From Flavobacteriaceae bacterium (lineage in GTDB: Bacteria > Bacteroidota > Bacteroidia > Flavobacteriales > Flavobacteriaceae): a DNA stretch of 64,000 nt. Within the stretch, counting starts at the first letter, position 1, and each line of letters begins with the position of its first letter. The stretch lies in NCBI GenBank assembly GCA_002746415.1, contig NVXD01000004.1, positions 62,001-126,000 on the forward strand, read 5' to 3'. The notes beneath the pieces were generated by a model. The model searched no databases, was not told where the DNA came from, and saw nothing but the letters and a program-made list of their open reading frames with translations. Below, piece after piece: positions 61,129 to 64,000 of the stretch. Both the position numbers and the translations under genes were made by a program.

Positions 61129-62235
61129 CTAATGTGCTTCCTCGTGTTCATGCTCTTCTACAGCAAAACCAAAATATAATGCCGATAACAGCGTAAAGAT
61201 ATACGCCTGTAAAGCCGCAACCAAAAGCTCAATAATGGAAAGGAAGAAAGCAAGAAACAAACTTAATGCCCCACCTATCCAGTTCTGGAATATAAAAATT
61301 AAACCAATAATGCTCATCAATACAATATGTCCTGCCATGATATTGGCATACAAACGAATTAATAATGCAAATGGTTTGATAAATACACCCATTAATTCAA
61401 TAGGCGCCAAGATAATCTTCATTGGCCAAGGAACTCCCGGCATCCAGAATATATGTTTCCAATAATTCTTGTTCCCAGAAAATTGTGTAATCACAAAAGT
61501 CAATAACGCCAAAGCAACAGTAACGGCAATATTACCTGTAACATTTACTCCCAAGGGTGTTAATCCAAACAGATTTAAAAACCATACAAAGAAAAATACG
61601 GTTAATAAATAAGGCATATACTTTTTATATTTTTTCTCCCCTATACTTGGCCTTGCAATATCATCTCTAATGTACAATACAATAGGTTCGAAAAAACGAC
61701 CTGCACCGGAAGCTATTGGTCCTTTACCAAACGATTTTGCCAAACCACCGAAAAGCAAAAACATTAATACACAAGTGACAAATATCATCACTACATTTTT
61801 AGTGATTGAAAAATCTATAGGCTTTACATTTGAAACATGATGCTCACCATCGTAATCTATAGTGCCCTTGGCATCAGTTTTATATATTTTACTATGGTAT
61901 AGTGCATAATAATTCCCATTATTCTCCGCAACGGTTTCCCCATGATGAAATTTTGATGAAGAAAACAATTGTACTCCATTGTCCCACAAAATTACTGGAA
62001 GAGAAAAACCATAGTGTTTGTTCTTTTCTGAATCAGAAAAAAATGTGAATGAATGCGAATCTTGGATATGGTGATTAATATCTGCTTTAATTTTTTCTTT
62101 AAAGCTTAACTCAGGAGCCTCAATAATTGAAGCGTTGTGGTCTGTTTCCGTAGCATCATGATGCTGAGCAACAGATACAAAGGAAACTAAAAGCAATAAA
62201 ATCGAAATCTTTTTAATTGAAAATTTTGCTGGCAT
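61129..62235 (-). CDS. atpB: F-type ATP synthase subunit a with secreted N-terminal extension
   Basis: 368 residues from the ATG at 62235 (MPAKFSIKKISILLLLVSFV, a signal peptide); a longer frame start 12 codons earlier is rejected. A ~130-residue histidine-rich extracytoplasmic domain follows (VAQHHDATETDHNASIIEA, YGFSLPVILWDNGVQLFSSS KFHHGE), then the canonical five-helix membrane domain with the essential Arg in LLIRLYANIMAGHIVLMSI and ELLVAALQAYIFTLLSALYF. This extension is a feature of Bacteroidetes AtpB. Protons pass between subunit a and the c ring. Confidence 0.95.
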   Translation of the reverse strand: MPAKFSIKKISILLLLVSFVSVAQHHDATETDHNASIIEAPELSFKEKIKADINHHIQDSHSFTFFSDSEKNKHYGFSLPVILWDNGVQLFSSSKFHHGETVAENNGNYYALYHSKIYKTDAKGTIDYDGEHHVSNVKPIDFSITKNVVMIFVTCVLMFLLFGGLAKSFGKGPIASGAGRFFEPIVLYIRDDIARPSIGEKKYKKYMPYLLTVFFFVWFLNLFGLTPLGVNVTGNIAVTVALALLTFVITQFSGNKNYWKHIFWMPGVPWPMKIILAPIELMGVFIKPFALLIRLYANIMAGHIVLMSIIGLIFIFQNWIGGALSLFLAFFLSIIELLVAALQAYIFTLLSALYFGFAVEEHEHEEAH

Positions 62236-62353
62236 ATAACTCAAATAATCGTGTCTCAAAAATCGGTGCAAATGTAAGCCATTATTGCAAAAAGAAAAAA
62301 GCTTTTTAGAGTTTATTTAAAAGCCTTTGTTTTACTAGAAAAAGAGATGGTAA

Positions 62354-62749
62354 TTATTCTAATTTTTTGAGCATTTTAGACATGAATATTGTCTCTATAA
62401 TCAAAGAAATGGCATAAGGAGCAAAAAATGCAGCAAACTCCAGTCTACTCATTTCCGAGTCCACCTTATAAACAGGATAAAAGACGATGAAAAAAACGAT
62501 GAACTTTAGAAAGCTCCCAGCAATAAAAAGAAATCCTATTTGGTTTTTGAGTTTTTTTCTAAAAGAAAAAAGCAGCACATATATCAACGCAGCAAGGACA
62601 CCATTAACCAAATAGGACTTAATAATTAAATTGTCATATTTTGGAAGCCCGTTACTTTGAAGAATTGTGGTATGTACAAAAAAAGTAACCCCCAATAAAA
62701 CCAGGGTAACAATTATAAATTGTGCAATAGGATTAATCTTGGACATCAA
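62354..62749 (-). CDS. Four-helix membrane protein of the atp operon (DUF6168-like)
   Basis: 131 residues with four hydrophobic segments (AQFIIVTLVLLGVTFFVHTT, SYLVNGVLAALIYVLLFSF, IGFLFIAGSFLKFIVFFIVF YPVY, FAPYAISLIIETIFMSKML). It occupies the position of AtpI-like assembly proteins between atpZ and atpB; I recognise it as DUF6168-like from flavobacteria. It may assist c-ring or subunit a assembly, inferred from location only. Overlaps atpZ by 4 bp (ATGA). Confidence 0.8.
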   Translation of the reverse strand: MMSKINPIAQFIIVTLVLLGVTFFVHTTILQSNGLPKYDNLIIKSYLVNGVLAALIYVLLFSFRKKLKNQIGFLFIAGSFLKFIVFFIVFYPVYKVDSEMSRLEFAAFFAPYAISLIIETIFMSKMLKKLE

Positions 62750-62973
62750 TATTTAATTCTTTTAAGCCGCAATAAAATTACCCAAATAGAAATTGCCACA
62801 CCAAGTAGCGTGGCAAAAGCGGTACATATTCTTTTTCCAGTTTCAAAATGATCATCTAACCATTTTCCTCCATAAGCTGCCAAAAAAATAATGGCACCCA
62901 TTTCAAAAGCAATGCCCATAAGCATTACAGCATTTTTTAATTTGTTCTTCTTAGGACGCTTTTGCTGGTTCAT
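62746..62973 (-). CDS. atpZ: AtpZ/AtpI family protein
   Basis: 75 residues with two membrane helices (AVMLMGIAFEMGAIIFLAAY and TAFATLLGVAISIWVILLRL) separated by the conserved GKWLDDHFETGK loop. AtpZ/AtpI proteins help assemble the c ring and may carry divalent cations. It overlaps bactofilin by 23 bp and DUF6168 by 4 bp, so translation is coupled. Confidence 0.88.
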   Translation of the reverse strand: MNQQKRPKKNKLKNAVMLMGIAFEMGAIIFLAAYGGKWLDDHFETGKRICTAFATLLGVAISIWVILLRLKRIKY

Positions 62974-63382
62974 TTGGCTTCTTAAAACCTGAACTCATAG
63001 AAGAATTAGAAACACCACTTCCTGATCCGCCCATAGTACAAGCTGCATTAAATGTTGCGCCTGGCTCCACTGCCAGTTTAGAAACAGATACTGTCCCTTC
63101 TATAATAGCAGAAGCTTTTAAAGATAATAATTGAGAAACTAAAAGTTCTCCTTTAAATTTTCCTTCTATGTCTGCATTGACGCACTCTACTTTGCCATTA
63201 ATGTAGCCATCCTTTCCTATAACTACTTTTCCAGAAGTCTTTACGTTACCGTCCAATTTTCCATCTATTCTAAAATCTGCTTCTGAGACTATATCTCCTT
63301 TGATTTTAGTATTCTTTTCTATCCTGTTTGGCTGTCCGCCTAATTCTGTCATAATTTTAGGTTTTTTATTGTCTGAAAACAT
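62951..63382 (-). CDS. Bactofilin (polymer-forming cytoskeletal protein)
   Basis: 143 residues. The central ~100 residues are a right-handed beta-helix of bactofilins: GQPNRIEKNTKIKGDIVSEA, DFRIDGKLDGNVKTSGKVVI, GKDGYINGKVECVNADIEGK. Flanks are disordered and Ser/Gly-rich (CTMGGSGSGVSNSSMSSGFK). Polymerises without nucleotide at the inner membrane face to organise shape or other factors. It precedes the atp genes, starting 4 bp after the PorW/SprE-like gene, a conserved flavobacterial arrangement to my knowledge. Confidence 0.92.
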   Translation of the reverse strand: MFSDNKKPKIMTELGGQPNRIEKNTKIKGDIVSEADFRIDGKLDGNVKTSGKVVIGKDGYINGKVECVNADIEGKFKGELLVSQLLSLKASAIIEGTVSVSKLAVEPGATFNAACTMGGSGSGVSNSSMSSGFKKPNEPAKAS

Positions 63383-63386
63383 TGTT

Positions 63387-64000
63387 CTATGGTTTTGGGG
63401 TTAAAACTTGCTCTTTGTATTCTTCTATGGTTTTATGTACTTGTATTGTTTTATAGTTAGCAGATAAAATTACAAAATTCTCTCTAGCCACCTTATACTC
63501 TTTGTTGTTTTTTAACAGTTCTGCATAGCCTAAGGCCCTGTCTCTTGTACTAAATCCATGAACTACCACAAACAAATCTTCTAAATTATAAATGTCTTTG
63601 GATACTAAATTACTGTACTTTAAATCTTTAATGGATTTTTTTAAGAGGTCCAACAGTTCTATAGCGTTTTTGTTATCCCTTCTTTTAAATGTGAAAATCA
63701 CTTTCCAGTTTCCCTTTTTGCCAGCTCCCGTTTCCATTGAAAACTCTTTTGGTTCCAATTTAGGCAGTTGTTCCACAATCATTTGCTGTGCTTTTTTACC
63801 TTCTGGATTATTGGGATAGTTTAAGGCAACATAATTCAAGGCTTCTTTAAAATCAATGTATCCTTGTAATCTGCCTATAGCATTTGCCTTCAACATTTCA
63901 AACTTAGGAACTATTTCATCTCCTGTATACCTATTGATATTCTCTTCAGCCGTTGTAATCACCCTTAAAAATTCTTGATTTTGAAACAATTTATATAGTT
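63387..64000 (-). CDS. Type IX secretion TPR lipoprotein PorW/SprE-like, 5' end beyond window
   Basis: Only the C-terminal ~204 residues are visible; the frame is open to the window edge (LYKLFQNQEFLRVITTAEEN), so the start codon shown by any internal TTG is not real. The end of the protein (ALNYVALNYPNNPEGKKAQQ, KGNWKVIFTFKRRDNKNAIE, VHGFSTRDRALGYAELLKNN, YKTIQVHKTIEEYKEQVLTP) matches the C-terminus of the gliding-motility SprE/PorW group, needed for type IX secretion. The TPR domain and lipobox expected upstream are outside the window. It precedes bactofilin. Confidence 0.75.
   Translation of the reverse strand, partial: LYKLFQNQEFLRVITTAEENINRYTGDEIVPKFEMLKANAIGRLQGYIDFKEALNYVALNYPNNPEGKKAQQMIVEQLPKLEPKEFSMETGAGKKGNWKVIFTFKRRDNKNAIELLDLLKKSIKDLKYSNLVSKDIYNLEDLFVVVHGFSTRDRALGYAELLKNNKEYKVARENFVILSANYKTIQVHKTIEEYKEQVLTPKP

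Overview
The window is a low-GC, gene-dense chromosome segment from a member of the Flavobacteriaceae (Bacteroidota). The evidence is the gliding and type IX secretion genes (gldH, a PorW/SprE-like protein), Bacteroidetes-type promoters (TTG near -33, TAnnTTTG near -7), A-rich leaders without strong Shine-Dalgarno sites, an AtpB with a long secreted N-terminal extension, an ATP synthase cluster lacking atpD and atpC, and many lipobox lipoproteins. I found no rRNA, tRNA, CRISPR array or transposase. A genus cannot be fixed from the sequence alone.

Layout. 1-9.3 kb: an LVIVD-type lipoprotein, thiL, and a two-gene segment (AraC-like membrane regulator and a membrane protein) flanked by a duplicated thiL 3' end, then brnQ, a Gfo/Idh/MocA oxidoreductase and pepP. 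9.3-15.4 kb: a LacI regulator and an operon behind a 28-bp perfect palindrome, encoding a sugar permease, ribokinase, a lipoprotein of the ADP-ribosylglycohydrolase family and a lipoprotein nucleoside hydrolase. This reads as a compact ribose/ribonucleoside scavenging system. 15.4-22.5 kb: a sortilin/BNR-repeat protein, a membrane acyltransferase-like protein, an AlkC-type DNA repair protein and a RimK/AstE-like pair. 22.6-29.6 kb: sdhCAB and a large FG-GAP/ASPIC lipoprotein. 29.9-31.1 kb: an XRE/S24-like regulator whose start is frameshifted by a 13-A tract, with a divergent small helix-turn-helix gene. 31-39.9 kb: methionine aminotransferase, GNAT, a candidate 35-residue gene, and the operon ricT-gldH-PBP1A-scoA-scoB, then trhO. 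40-49.6 kb: a candidate small gene, recA, an ECF sigma/anti-sigma-barrel pair, plsC, trpS, dprA, an HU/SPOR protein, a Crp/Fnr regulator and a thioesterase. 49.6-57 kb: a cell-envelope operon (flippase, dut, TPR, nucleotidyltransferase, TPR, DUF4292, EnvC-like). 57-64 kb: porW/sprE 3' end, bactofilin, atpZ, DUF6168, atpB-E-F-H-A-G.

Most of the window is core metabolism and envelope biology. The parts that deserve attention are the duplicated thiL end, the ribose operon with its operator, the homopolymer-frameshifted regulator, two unannotated small genes backed by strong terminators, and a family of dispersed REPIN-like palindromes lying inside the sco and atp operons.
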